11,890 nucleotides of DNA from CAYUYH01 sp964449175 (GTDB lineage Bacteria > Planctomycetota > Phycisphaerae > SM23-33), in the NCBI GenBank assembly GCA_964449175.1, contig CAYUYH010000067.1:1-11890 (forward strand). Direction: 5' to 3'. Under the pieces are notes generated by a model. It did no database searches. It was not told the DNA's origin and was given only the letters and a program-made list of their open reading frames with translations. The translations under genes and the position numbers were made by a program. Shown piece after piece: positions 5,848-11,890 of the stretch; the first letter of the stretch is position 1, and every line of letters begins with the position of its first letter.

Positions 5848-7563
5848 CTAGCCCTGCTGCCGCTTGGCGATCTTAGCCCAGGTGTCCTTGAGCGTCACGG
5901 TGCGGTTGAAGACGAGCTTCCCCGGCCGCGAGTCGGTATCGACGCAGAAGTAGCCCAGCCGCTCGAACTGGTACCGCTCGCCCGCCGTCGCCTTCGCCAC
6001 GGAGGGCTCGACGTAGGCGGGGGACACCACCTCCAGCGAGTTGGGATTGATGCTGGCCTTCCAGTCCTGCCCCTCGGGCACGTCCAGCGGGTCGGCGGCC
6101 GTGAACAGGTGATCGTACAGCCGCACCTCCGCGACCAGTGCGTGCTCGGCCGAGACCCAGTGCAGCGTGGACTTGACCTTCCGCCCGTCGGGCGCGTCGC
6201 CGCCGCGGGTGGCCGGGTCGTACGTGCAGTGCAGACACGTCACTTCGCCGGTGGCCGGGTCGGTGTCCGCGCCGACGCATGTGACGAAGTACGCGTACCG
6301 CAGGCGGACCTCGCGCCCGGGCGCCAGGCGGAAGAACTTCCTCGGCGGCTCGGCCATGAAGTCGTCCCGCTCGATGTAGAGCACCTTGCCGAACGGCGCC
6401 TGCCGCGTGCCGGCCGAGGCGTCCTCGGGATTGTTGACGGCCTCGATCTGCTCGCTCTGGCCGTCGGGATAATTGTCGATGACGACCTTCAGCGGCCGAA
6501 GCACAGCCATCACGCGCGGCGAACGGCGGTTCAGGTCGTCGCGCAGGCAGTGCTCCAGCAGTTGGACGTCCACGATGCTGTCGTACTTGTTGATGCCGAT
6601 CCGCCGGCAGAACTCGCGGATGGCCTCGGGCGTGTAGCCTCGGCGGCGCAGCCCGGCCAGCGTCGGCAGGCGAGGGTCGTCGAAGCCGGCCACGACGCCC
6701 GCCGCCACCAGCTCGATCAGCCGACGCTTGCTCATCACCGTGTAGGTCATGTTGAGCCGCGCGAACTCGATCTGCCGCGGGTGGTAGATGCCGAGCGCAT
6801 CCAGGAACCAGTCGTACAGGGGGCGGTGGTTCTCGTACTCCAGGCTGCACAGCGAGTGCGTGATGCCCTCGATGGAGTCCTCCAGCCCGTGCGCCCAGTC
6901 GTACATCGGGTAGATGCACCACTTATCGCCCGTGCGGTGGTGGGACTCGTGCAGGATGCGGTACATCACCGGGTCGCGCATGTTCAGGTTGCCGCTGGCC
7001 ATGTCTATCCTGGCCCGGAGCGTGCGGCTGCCGTCGGGGAACTCGCCCGCCCGCATGCGCCGGAACAGGTCGAGGTTCTCGTCAGCGCCGCGGTCGCGGT
7101 AGGGGCTGGCCTTGCCCGGCTCGGTCAGCGTGCCGCGATAGGCGCTGACCTCCTCGGCCGACAGGTCGCAGACGTAGGCATTGCCCGCCGAGATGAGCTG
7201 CTCGGCCCAGCGGTACATCTGCTCGAAGTAGTCGCTGGCGAACAGCAGCCGGTCTTCCCACTCGGCGCCGAGCCAGTGGAGGTCCTCGATGATCGCGTCG
7301 ACGTATTCCTGCTCTTCCTTGGCGGGGTTTGTGTCGTCGAACCGCAGGTTGAACTTGCCGCCGAAGTCCAGCGCGACGCCGTAGTCGATCCAGACGGCCT
7401 TGGCGTGGCCGATGTGAAGGTAGGCGTTCGGCTCGGGCGGGAAGCGCGTGTGGACGTGGTCGAATCGCCCGGCGGCCAGGTCGTCGGCGACGGCCTGGCG
7501 GATGAAATCGCGTGCGGTCGGCTCGGCTGCGGCGCCGGCGGGCCCTGTGTTGTCGGCGGTCAT
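5848..7563 (-). CDS. glnS: Glutamine--tRNA ligase
   Basis: This 571-residue class I aminoacyl-tRNA synthetase charges tRNA(Gln) with glutamine in the cytosol. The protein follows the E. coli GlnRS pattern closely: VHTRFPPEPNAYLHIGHAK carries the HIGH motif (50-53), LRFDDTNP follows, then YRGTL, SPYRDR, RARIDMAS, DKWCIYPMYDWAHGLEDSIEG, EYTV-like TYTVMSKRRL with the KMSKS-equivalent VMSKR (276-280), then RRRGYTPEAIREFC. The two C-terminal beta-barrel anticodon-binding domains follow from about 345 to the end. The length is close to the family norm. These GlnRS-specific blocks separate it from GluRS. The start is ATG 7563, with GAGG six bases upstream, rather than the GTG directly before it at 7566. 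It is probably transcribed from its own promoter at 7655-7682. Having GlnRS suggests direct glutaminylation; whether a GatCAB route also exists cannot be seen here. Confidence 0.97.
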   Translation of the reverse strand: MTADNTGPAGAAAEPTARDFIRQAVADDLAAGRFDHVHTRFPPEPNAYLHIGHAKAVWIDYGVALDFGGKFNLRFDDTNPAKEEQEYVDAIIEDLHWLGAEWEDRLLFASDYFEQMYRWAEQLISAGNAYVCDLSAEEVSAYRGTLTEPGKASPYRDRGADENLDLFRRMRAGEFPDGSRTLRARIDMASGNLNMRDPVMYRILHESHHRTGDKWCIYPMYDWAHGLEDSIEGITHSLCSLEYENHRPLYDWFLDALGIYHPRQIEFARLNMTYTVMSKRRLIELVAAGVVAGFDDPRLPTLAGLRRRGYTPEAIREFCRRIGINKYDSIVDVQLLEHCLRDDLNRRSPRVMAVLRPLKVVIDNYPDGQSEQIEAVNNPEDASAGTRQAPFGKVLYIERDDFMAEPPRKFFRLAPGREVRLRYAYFVTCVGADTDPATGEVTCLHCTYDPATRGGDAPDGRKVKSTLHWVSAEHALVAEVRLYDHLFTAADPLDVPEGQDWKASINPNSLEVVSPAYVEPSVAKATAGERYQFERLGYFCVDTDSRPGKLVFNRTVTLKDTWAKIAKRQQG

Positions 7564-7654
7564 CACGTACCTCGGTGCGGGTGAACGGTGAATAAGACTC
7601 TCGCCGCGCCCGTCAAATCGGTAGGCGAGGCCGGCCGGGTGGGCCGACGGGACG

Positions 7655-7682
7655 ATTGTACAGCCGCGGGCGGCACTGACAA
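7655..7682 (-). promoter_or_regulatory. Sigma-70-like promoter candidate for glnS
   Basis: Read on the minus strand, TTGTCA (7677-7682) and TACAAT (7655-7660) are separated by 16 bases and sit about 90 bases upstream of the glnS ATG. Each hexamer has five of six consensus bases. It lies in the gap after the sulfite reductase stop, which would make glnS independent of the sulfur operon. Confidence 0.5.
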
Positions 7683-7692
7683 GGCCCGGCCG

Positions 7693-7709
7693 GCCTCCCC
7701 CGGGGAGGC
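7693..7709. terminator. GC-rich hairpin between the sulfite reductase and glnS
   Basis: GCCTCCC and GGGAGGC form seven pairs around a 3-base loop, 32 bases past the sulfite reductase stop and just before the glnS promoter candidate. Position suits a transcription end, but there is no T-run on the minus strand. Confidence 0.3.
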
Positions 7710-7740
7710 GAGTGCCCAGAGCTTGCCACAGCTGGCGGCG

Positions 7741-9102
7741 TCAGGACAGTTGAGGCGGTCTGTCCAGGTCGGCGGGTGTTGCCTCGCGGAGCAGGGGGGT
7801 AGCCAGTCGCTCGTCGCGTCCCATGCCGCCGCCAGTTAGGACGTCGTAGGCCTCGCACCGATCGCCGTTGCGGGAGACGGCCCGCCCGATCAAGCCAACG
7901 TCGGCCACCGCGCTGTGTGCGCAGCCGTTCGGGCAGCCGGAGATGCACACGGTCGCGCCGGCGGGCAGGTCGGTCCACCGTTCCTGGAGCCGCTGAGCGA
8001 GCTTGCGAGTGTCGGTCAACGCCCGCTTGCACCACGTCCTGCCCGGGCAGGCGACGATGCTCGGTTGCGGCCTGGCCGCCTCGGCGAGCGACTCGTGGGA
8101 GGCAACGGCCCGCCGCAACGCGTCCGCCGACGCGCCGAACAGCACGACGCGGTGATGGTTGGCGATGCGCACGTGGATGTCCGACCGCCCGGCCAGTAAG
8201 CCGAGGGCCTCGGCGGCCTGAGGATTCACGTCGCCGGTGACGAAGTTCAGCACCATCGAGGCCTCGAAGCCGCCGGGGGCGGCATGCAGGTGCACGTCGG
8301 GCCAGGCGCGGTCGGCTCTGGCGCGGCCGAAGGCATCGTCCAGCAGCCGCCTAAACGCATCATCGCCGAGACGCTCGCGCACGTGCCGCAGGCGGGCGCG
8401 CGTGCGGTGCTCTCGGTCGCTATGCTTGGCGTGGACCTGCATGATGGCCAGCGCCAGCGGCAGGGCGTCGTCGGCCGGTATCCACTCATATAGCTCGATC
8501 CCGGTCGCGGGCTTGGCGCCGAGCGAGCCGGCGCCGATCGCACGAAAGCCCCACCGCCCGTCGCGCTGCCTCGCGACAAGCGCCAGGTCGTTGATCCACG
8601 GCTGGCCGCAGGCGTCGCCGCACGCCAAGGCGATCTTCAGCTTCCGCGGCAGCGCGTAGATCCCCTCGGCCGCCTCCAGCGTGTTGCGAATCTGCCAGGC
8701 CAGCGGCTCGAGGTTCACCAACCCGCCGGCCGCTCCGCTGCATGGGCAGATCGTGATGTTGCGCAGCGTGTCGCCGCACGCCCCGACGGTCGTCAGGCGG
8801 GCATCGGCGATGTCCCGTTGCAGGGCAGGCACGCGGTCGGCGCGGACGTCGTGGAACTCGATGTCCTGCCGCGTCGTCAGGTGCAGGTCGGTCCCGGGCG
8901 TGTGCATGACGGCCGCCAGCGCCATCGCCTGCCACTGGCCGGTGGTCAGTCGTCCGCCGAGCACCTTCACTCGCTGCATCCACAGGCCCTCCTGACGTTG
9001 TGCGTACAGCCCCGTCAGACGCGCCGCGTTGGCGTCGGGCGGTATGGACTCGCAGGGGAATTGGATGTCCGGCTCCGTCCGCGGTGCCTGCTCGTGGTCC
9101 AT
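7741..9102 (-). CDS. Siroheme-type sulfite (or nitrite) reductase, short form
   Basis: This 453-residue protein carries the siroheme/4Fe-4S reductase signature: C352-x5-C358 (CPGRTWC) and C390-x3-C394 (CISGCPNGC). The siroheme-facing basic residues are also present in TTRQDIEFHDV (76-86), GDTLRNITICPCSG (110-123) and LPRKLKIALA (151-160, Lys154 and Lys156 matching the K-x-K pair). It would reduce sulfite to sulfide with six electrons; nitrite to ammonia is the alternative. Adjacent CysH makes sulfite the better guess. At 453 residues it is about 100 shorter than E. coli CysI (570), mostly at the N-terminus, so the reductant is likely a ferredoxin rather than a flavoprotein partner. The start is ATG 9102 with AGGA 8 bases upstream; ATG 9111 is also possible. 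It lies 14 bases after the DUF2061 stop, in one operon. Confidence 0.88.
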   Translation of the reverse strand: MDHEQAPRTEPDIQFPCESIPPDANAARLTGLYAQRQEGLWMQRVKVLGGRLTTGQWQAMALAAVMHTPGTDLHLTTRQDIEFHDVRADRVPALQRDIADARLTTVGACGDTLRNITICPCSGAAGGLVNLEPLAWQIRNTLEAAEGIYALPRKLKIALACGDACGQPWINDLALVARQRDGRWGFRAIGAGSLGAKPATGIELYEWIPADDALPLALAIMQVHAKHSDREHRTRARLRHVRERLGDDAFRRLLDDAFGRARADRAWPDVHLHAAPGGFEASMVLNFVTGDVNPQAAEALGLLAGRSDIHVRIANHHRVVLFGASADALRRAVASHESLAEAARPQPSIVACPGRTWCKRALTDTRKLAQRLQERWTDLPAGATVCISGCPNGCAHSAVADVGLIGRAVSRNGDRCEAYDVLTGGGMGRDERLATPLLREATPADLDRPPQLS

Positions 9103-9116
9103 CGCAGTCATCCTGT

Positions 9117-9338
9117 TCAGATCTCGTAGTCGACCGCCCGCAGGCGGCCAAAGCGAATCTTCAGCCACATCCGCTCGTGGACGTAGAACGCCGCCAACTT
9201 CACCAGCGTGTCCAGCAGGCCGATGGAGGCGGCCGCCCGCCAGCTGCCTGTCAGCAGCAGCGCGATCAGTGCGGTGACGACCAGCCCGCCCGCGCGCCAC
9301 GTCAGGGCCTTCACCAGGCTGCGTCTTCGCGATTCCAT
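9117..9338 (-). CDS. DUF2061 small membrane protein
   Basis: This 73-residue protein matches the DUF2061 family: KALTWRAGGLVVTALIALLLTG (first hydrophobic span about 14-31), a short turn, then ASIGLLDTLVKLAAFYVHERMW (second span about 37-53) ending in the HERMW-x-K-I-x-F-G block. It is predicted to have two membrane helices with basic ends. The biochemical function is unknown. Family members are often next to or fused with sulfate-assimilation proteins, and here it sits between cysH and the sulfite reductase with gaps of 24 and 14 bases. An ATG at 9338 with GAGG seven bases upstream supports the start. A role in sulfate uptake or sulfur handling at the membrane is inference. Confidence 0.9.
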   Translation of the reverse strand: MESRRRSLVKALTWRAGGLVVTALIALLLTGSWRAAASIGLLDTLVKLAAFYVHERMWLKIRFGRLRAVDYEI

Positions 9339-9362
9339 TCCTCAACCTCGCAGCTCCGGTCG

Positions 9363-10082
9363 CTAGGTCGCTTCGTCAGCCGCCTTCAGCGGGCGGGTAT
9401 GGATGCCGCACTCCCCGCCGCACTTGCTGGTACCGATCCACCTGCCGGCCCGCTCATTGGTGTCGGTGGTAATCCGCGTGCACGGGGCGCAGCCCAGCGA
9501 CCTGTAGCCCAGCGCGTACAACGGGTTCACGTCCACCTTGTGCAGCGCCAGGTACTGCCACACCTCGCGCTCATGCCATATCAGAATCGGGTTGAGCTTG
9601 AGGAGACCCTCGTCGCGATGCTCGACCTCGCGGAAGTCCACTCGCGTGCGGCCCTCCGTGCAGCGCAGGCCGGTCACCCAGCACGTCACGCCCATTTCCT
9701 CGATAGCCTGACGCGTCGGCTGGACCTTCAACAGGTCGCAGCACCGGTCGGGCTCCGTCTCGTACAGTTGCTCGGGGATCTCCGCGTCATTGCTGAACAC
9801 TTGAAGCTCCGGGTACCTGGCCACCTCATCGCGCATGAACTCCTTGGTGGCGGGCGGCTTGAAGCGCGTGGTCACGATGAACCCACGGATGTCCGGCACC
9901 ACGCGCCTGGCAAGGTGCCAGACGGCGACGGAGTCCTTGCCGAGACTGTTGGCCACGACGAGTCCATCGTCGTGCTCGCTGTGCGCTCTCCGTATCAGGT
10001 CCAGCGACCGGTCGACCTTCTCGGCGAAGTTCAGGCTGTCAACCAGTTCGGCCATGTCCTGCTCAATGAACTGCTGCAACAT
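9363..10082 (-). CDS. cysH: Adenylyl-sulfate (APS/PAPS) reductase
   Basis: This 239-residue protein has the PP-loop-like SLGKDSVAVWHLA (46-58) and the full cysteine set of 4Fe-4S APS reductases: C114-C115 (RCCDLLKV) and C198-x2-C201 (GCAPC). The catalytic cysteine lies in the C-terminal ECGIHT (C225). With the iron-sulfur cysteines present it is most likely the bacterial APS-reducing form, which turns APS (or PAPS) into sulfite using thioredoxin. That bypasses APS kinase, and none is seen in the window. An additional C221 lies four residues before C225 (KCGGECG), where the family usually has no cysteine. The ATG at 10082 has a strong AAGGAG six bases upstream. The gene is downstream of the Rrf2 regulator (138-base gap) and upstream of DUF2061 and the sulfite reductase on the same strand. 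Confidence 0.94.
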   Translation of the reverse strand: MLQQFIEQDMAELVDSLNFAEKVDRSLDLIRRAHSEHDDGLVVANSLGKDSVAVWHLARRVVPDIRGFIVTTRFKPPATKEFMRDEVARYPELQVFSNDAEIPEQLYETEPDRCCDLLKVQPTRQAIEEMGVTCWVTGLRCTEGRTRVDFREVEHRDEGLLKLNPILIWHEREVWQYLALHKVDVNPLYALGYRSLGCAPCTRITTDTNERAGRWIGTSKCGGECGIHTRPLKAADEAT

Positions 10083-10184
10083 CGGCTTCTCCTTCGTTTG
10101 CCTGTTGATGCTTACTTCAATGGGGGGCTCGTTAGCCGGGTACTACCGGGAAAGGACCGCCCCGCGTTGAATTACTGTCACATC

Positions 10185-10220
10185 CCGCCGCTCTGGCCGG
10201 AGGCGCGCGACAGGCGGCGG
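10185..10220. terminator. Inverted repeat directly after the rrf2 stop
   Basis: CCGCCGC (10185-10191) and GCGGCGG (10214-10220) are perfect 7-base arms around a 22-base loop, abutting the regulator's stop codon. No T-run follows on the minus strand. It could limit readthrough from the regulator into cysH, which would give the reductase genes a lower or separate expression level, but it may also be GC-rich noise. Confidence 0.3.
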
Positions 10221-10664
10221 TCAGATACAGTACGCGGGGACCCGCATGGCGACCTGTTCCTGGTCGAGAAGGTCCTGGAACGTCGTGCCGTCGTAGACCT
10301 CCGCGACCGCGGCCGCTGCACGCTCCCAGAGGCCAATAAAGGCGCAGGAGCCGCCGCGCATCGGGCATTCGGCACCGTCCTCGCCGAGGCACTTCACGGG
10401 GGTCTGCGGACCGTCGAGGGAAGAGATGATCTCGCCCACCGTCAGCTCGCCGGGAGGCGTCGCCAGCATGTACCCGCCCTGGACCCCGCGGCGGGACTCG
10501 AGATACCCCGACCGTTTCAGCTCGCCGAGGATCACCTCCAGGAAGCGGGGCGGGATCGCCTGGGCGTCTGCGATATCGCTGATACGCACGGGGCCCTGGT
10601 TGTAGCGCTTGGCCAACTCGAACAGGCCACGCAGGCCGTACTGGCATTTCTGTGACAGGGTCAT
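10221..10664 (-). CDS. Rrf2-family transcriptional regulator with three cysteines
   Basis: This 147-residue protein has the Rrf2 winged helix: SQKCQYGLRGLFELAKRY (4-21), the recognition region RISDIADAQAIPPRFLEVIL (27-46) and the wing SRRGVQGGYMLA (57-68). A cysteine cluster follows at C92, C100 and C107 (spacing C-x7-C-x6-C), in the place where IscR and NsrR hold their Fe-S cluster. IscR has C-x5-C-x5-C, so the spacing here differs. It probably senses cluster state, cysteine or sulfide, and may control the sulfate-assimilation genes downstream. The ATG at 10664 is chosen because AGGAG lies nine bases upstream and the family's N-terminus (MTLSQK) starts there; an in-frame start at 10694 would sit in promoter-proximal sequence. 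A near-consensus promoter lies 45-73 bases upstream. Confidence 0.93.
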   Translation of the reverse strand: MTLSQKCQYGLRGLFELAKRYNQGPVRISDIADAQAIPPRFLEVILGELKRSGYLESRRGVQGGYMLATPPGELTVGEIISSLDGPQTPVKCLGEDGAECPMRGGSCAFIGLWERAAAAVAEVYDGTTFQDLLDQEQVAMRVPAYCI

Positions 10665-10708
10665 AGTCGACCGCTCCTGTGCTAGAATAGGCAAGTACCT
10701 CGATTGAG

Positions 10709-10737
10709 ATTATCGGCAATGGGCTGGAATGCGTCAA
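10709..10737 (-). promoter_or_regulatory. Sigma-70 promoter for the rrf2 gene
   Basis: On the minus strand, TTGACG (10732-10737) and GATAAT (10709-10714) are 17 bases apart, the best-scoring pair by eye in the window. Each box has five of six consensus bases. The -10 is about 45 bases upstream of the regulator ATG, so the leader is short. Confidence 0.75.
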
Positions 10738-10756
10738 GCACATTCCTAGGAATTCC
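10726..10756. promoter_or_regulatory. Palindrome cluster over the -35 box, candidate operator
   Basis: Plus-strand GGAATG (10726-10731) and CATTCC (10741-10746) are inverted arms that bracket the -35 box. They are followed by the perfect 10-base palindrome TTCCTAGGAA (10743-10752) and the overlapping GGAATTCC (10749-10756). The repeated GGAAT/ATTCC half-site and its overlap with the promoter fit an autoregulatory binding site. I cannot match it to a known Rrf2 operator, so the assignment is inference. Confidence 0.45.
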
Positions 10757-10861
10757 GGAGAAATCTCTGCAGGAGGCATGTCGAAGAGGCGCAACAGCTT
10801 CTAGGAACGTAATATAGGGGCTGGCTCTTGCACGGGGGCGGATTTGGTGGCTGGAGGGGCG

Positions 10862-11890
10862 CTACTCGACGCGCGTGCCGTCCGCGTACTCTGCCGAGTC
10901 GAGGGGGGCGCCGTCGATGTCCCAACGGCGGGCCGGGCCGTCGGCAAGCAGGCCGCGCCAGTTGGACTCGGATCTAACCTGCCCGTTGGCCCAGTACTGT
11001 ATCCAGGTCCATCGGCCGTCGCCGTGGTGAGTGCGGGTCCAAAGCACGCTGCCGTTCTCGGCCCAGAACGTCTCCGTGCCGACCTTTCGGCCGGCCTGCC
11101 ATGTGACCTCATACTTCGCCTGGCCGGTCGGGTAGAACCACCGCTCGACGCCGTCGAGGCGGTACAGGCCGTTGTCGCTCGTCCGGGCGGTCCAGGAGGC
11201 CTGGAGTTGCCCGGAGGGGTAACGCTGCTCGATTGTCGGCTGCTTGGCGCCGTTGTCGACGGGCAGGTGGTTCACCTCGCCCGGCTCATCTGAGAGTATC
11301 CACGCTTCGTTCATCTCGAAGTGCATCGCGGGGCGCCCCTTCGAGGTGAACAGGTGGATCACGCCGCCCGGCCCCTGCGTCGCGGCGCAGTAGCCGAGCG
11401 TGCCGGCGTCGGTATCGACCTTGTTGGTTGGCTTGCCGTTCCAGTCGTTGTGCGACGGGGCGAGGGCGAGCTTCTTGACGTGCCAGGTCTCGCCGTCGTC
11501 GTCAGAGAGTGCGACGAACGCGCCGCGCTCGATAATGTCCGCGGGCGGAGGGTTGCGCAGGCACGCGAGCAGTTGGAAGTCAGCCGCGAAGAAAAGCCGC
11601 CCACTGGCCAGGCGGATGAGTGCCGGCCTCTGGTTGCTGCCTTGGGAGGCGAAGGGCGTCTTCGTCGGCTCGGACCACGTCTTGCCCCAGTCGGCCGAGG
11701 TGCACTGCGGCATGTAGCCGTCGATCTTCGAGCCCTTGCCGCCCATCGCCAGGATTCGCCCGTCGCGGAGCACAGCGAAGGCGGAGTGTCGCCCAGCCGT
11801 CCGGCCGCCGGTGTCGTACCAGGTCGCGCCGTCGTCTTCGCTGGCCCACAGCAGCGACGTGGGCCCGCGCCCGTCGCAACTGACGTAGAT
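10862..11890 (-). CDS. BNR/Asp-box sialidase-like protein with C-terminal MORN-like repeats (partial, N-terminus off window)
   Basis: The frame is open to the right edge, giving the last 342 residues; the true start is outside the window. Three Asp-boxes (S-x-D-x-G-x-T-W) are clear: SEDDGATW (17-24), SADWGKTW (65-72) and SDDDGETW (129-136), numbered from the edge, marking blades of a beta-propeller of the exo-sialidase/BNR type. From about 222 the sequence changes to tryptophan- and glycine-rich repeats such as RYPSGQLQASW, WFYPTGQAKYEVTW, FWAENGSVLWTR and YWANGQVRSESNW, which resemble the MORN_2 variant. Propellers with Asp-boxes occur in sialidases and other carbohydrate-active proteins; enzymatic activity cannot be judged without the N-terminal half. 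It ends 197 bases before the rrf2 start and shares its strand, but the strong promoter between them argues for separate transcription. Confidence 0.85.
   Translation of the reverse strand: MYVSCDGRGPTSLLWASEDDGATWYDTGGRTAGRHSAFAVLRDGRILAMGGKGSKIDGYMPQCTSADWGKTWSEPTKTPFASQGSNQRPALIRLASGRLFFAADFQLLACLRNPPPADIIERGAFVALSDDDGETWHVKKLALAPSHNDWNGKPTNKVDTDAGTLGYCAATQGPGGVIHLFTSKGRPAMHFEMNEAWILSDEPGEVNHLPVDNGAKQPTIEQRYPSGQLQASWTARTSDNGLYRLDGVERWFYPTGQAKYEVTWQAGRKVGTETFWAENGSVLWTRTHHGDGRWTWIQYWANGQVRSESNWRGLLADGPARRWDIDGAPLDSAEYADGTRVE

Noticed and set aside
6109..7584. Plus-strand open frame of 491 codons opposite glnS
   Set aside because: glnS on the other strand is certain; the antisense translation is low-complexity and unrecognisable.
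9103..9345. Upstream extension of the sulfite reductase frame
   Set aside because: It runs through the DUF2061 gene in another frame, and ATG 9102 or 9111 starts just after that gene's stop.
9000..10655. Long plus-strand open frame (551 codons) opposite cysH, DUF2061 and rrf2
   Set aside because: It is antisense to four well-identified minus-strand genes, has no family-like motifs and is expected in GC-rich DNA where stops are rare.
1..11890. Insertion sequence, transposase, integrase or CRISPR array
   Set aside because: No transposase or integrase motifs and no regularly spaced direct repeats were seen in either strand.

Overview
This is an 11.9 kb stretch of GC-rich bacterial DNA. Most genes are on the minus strand, and there is no rRNA, tRNA, CRISPR array or recognisable mobile element. 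The gene style fits a Planctomycetota-like (Phycisphaerae-like) or other sediment/anaerobe-type bacterium: a glutaminyl-tRNA synthetase, direct APS reduction, a BNR/Asp-box protein with MORN-like repeats, and iron-sulfur radical chemistry. The taxonomic call is an inference from content and is weak.

Layout, left to right. Bases 1-649 (plus strand) hold the end of a small unrecognised ORF and a universal stress protein. They converge on a minus-strand cluster (669-5627) whose transcription order is: (i) a 430-residue protein like the HgdB-related half of 2-hydroxyacyl-CoA dehydratase activases (DUF2229-like); (ii) a radical SAM protein of the tetraether lipid synthase (Tes)/MJ0619 type with extra N-terminal cysteine pairs; (iii) a radical SAM/SPASM protein whose start codon overlaps the stop of (ii). 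All three look like iron-sulfur proteins. I do not recognise the set as a described pathway, and it is the best candidate here for a new system.

Upstream of that cluster is a 220-base non-coding gap with repeated GCGTGCAAC/GTTGCACGC arms that can form competing hairpins. Beyond it is glnS (5848-7563, minus) with its own promoter-like sequence.

Bases 7741-10664 (minus) form a compact sulfate-assimilation block. Its order is an Rrf2-family regulator with three cysteines, an APS/PAPS reductase (CysH), a DUF2061 small membrane protein, and a short siroheme sulfite/nitrite reductase. A near-consensus sigma-70 promoter lies in front of the rrf2 gene, and its -35 box sits inside a cluster of palindromes that may be an operator. 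This suggests autoregulation, possibly extending to the reductase genes. At the right edge (10862-11890, minus) is the C-terminal part of a BNR/Asp-box sialidase-like protein with a MORN-like tail.

Working together: CysH and the sulfite reductase would supply sulfide, which is also needed for the iron-sulfur clusters of the radical SAM/HgdB-like cluster. That link is inference only. The sequence shows only that the two blocks are near each other on the same strand, separated by glnS.
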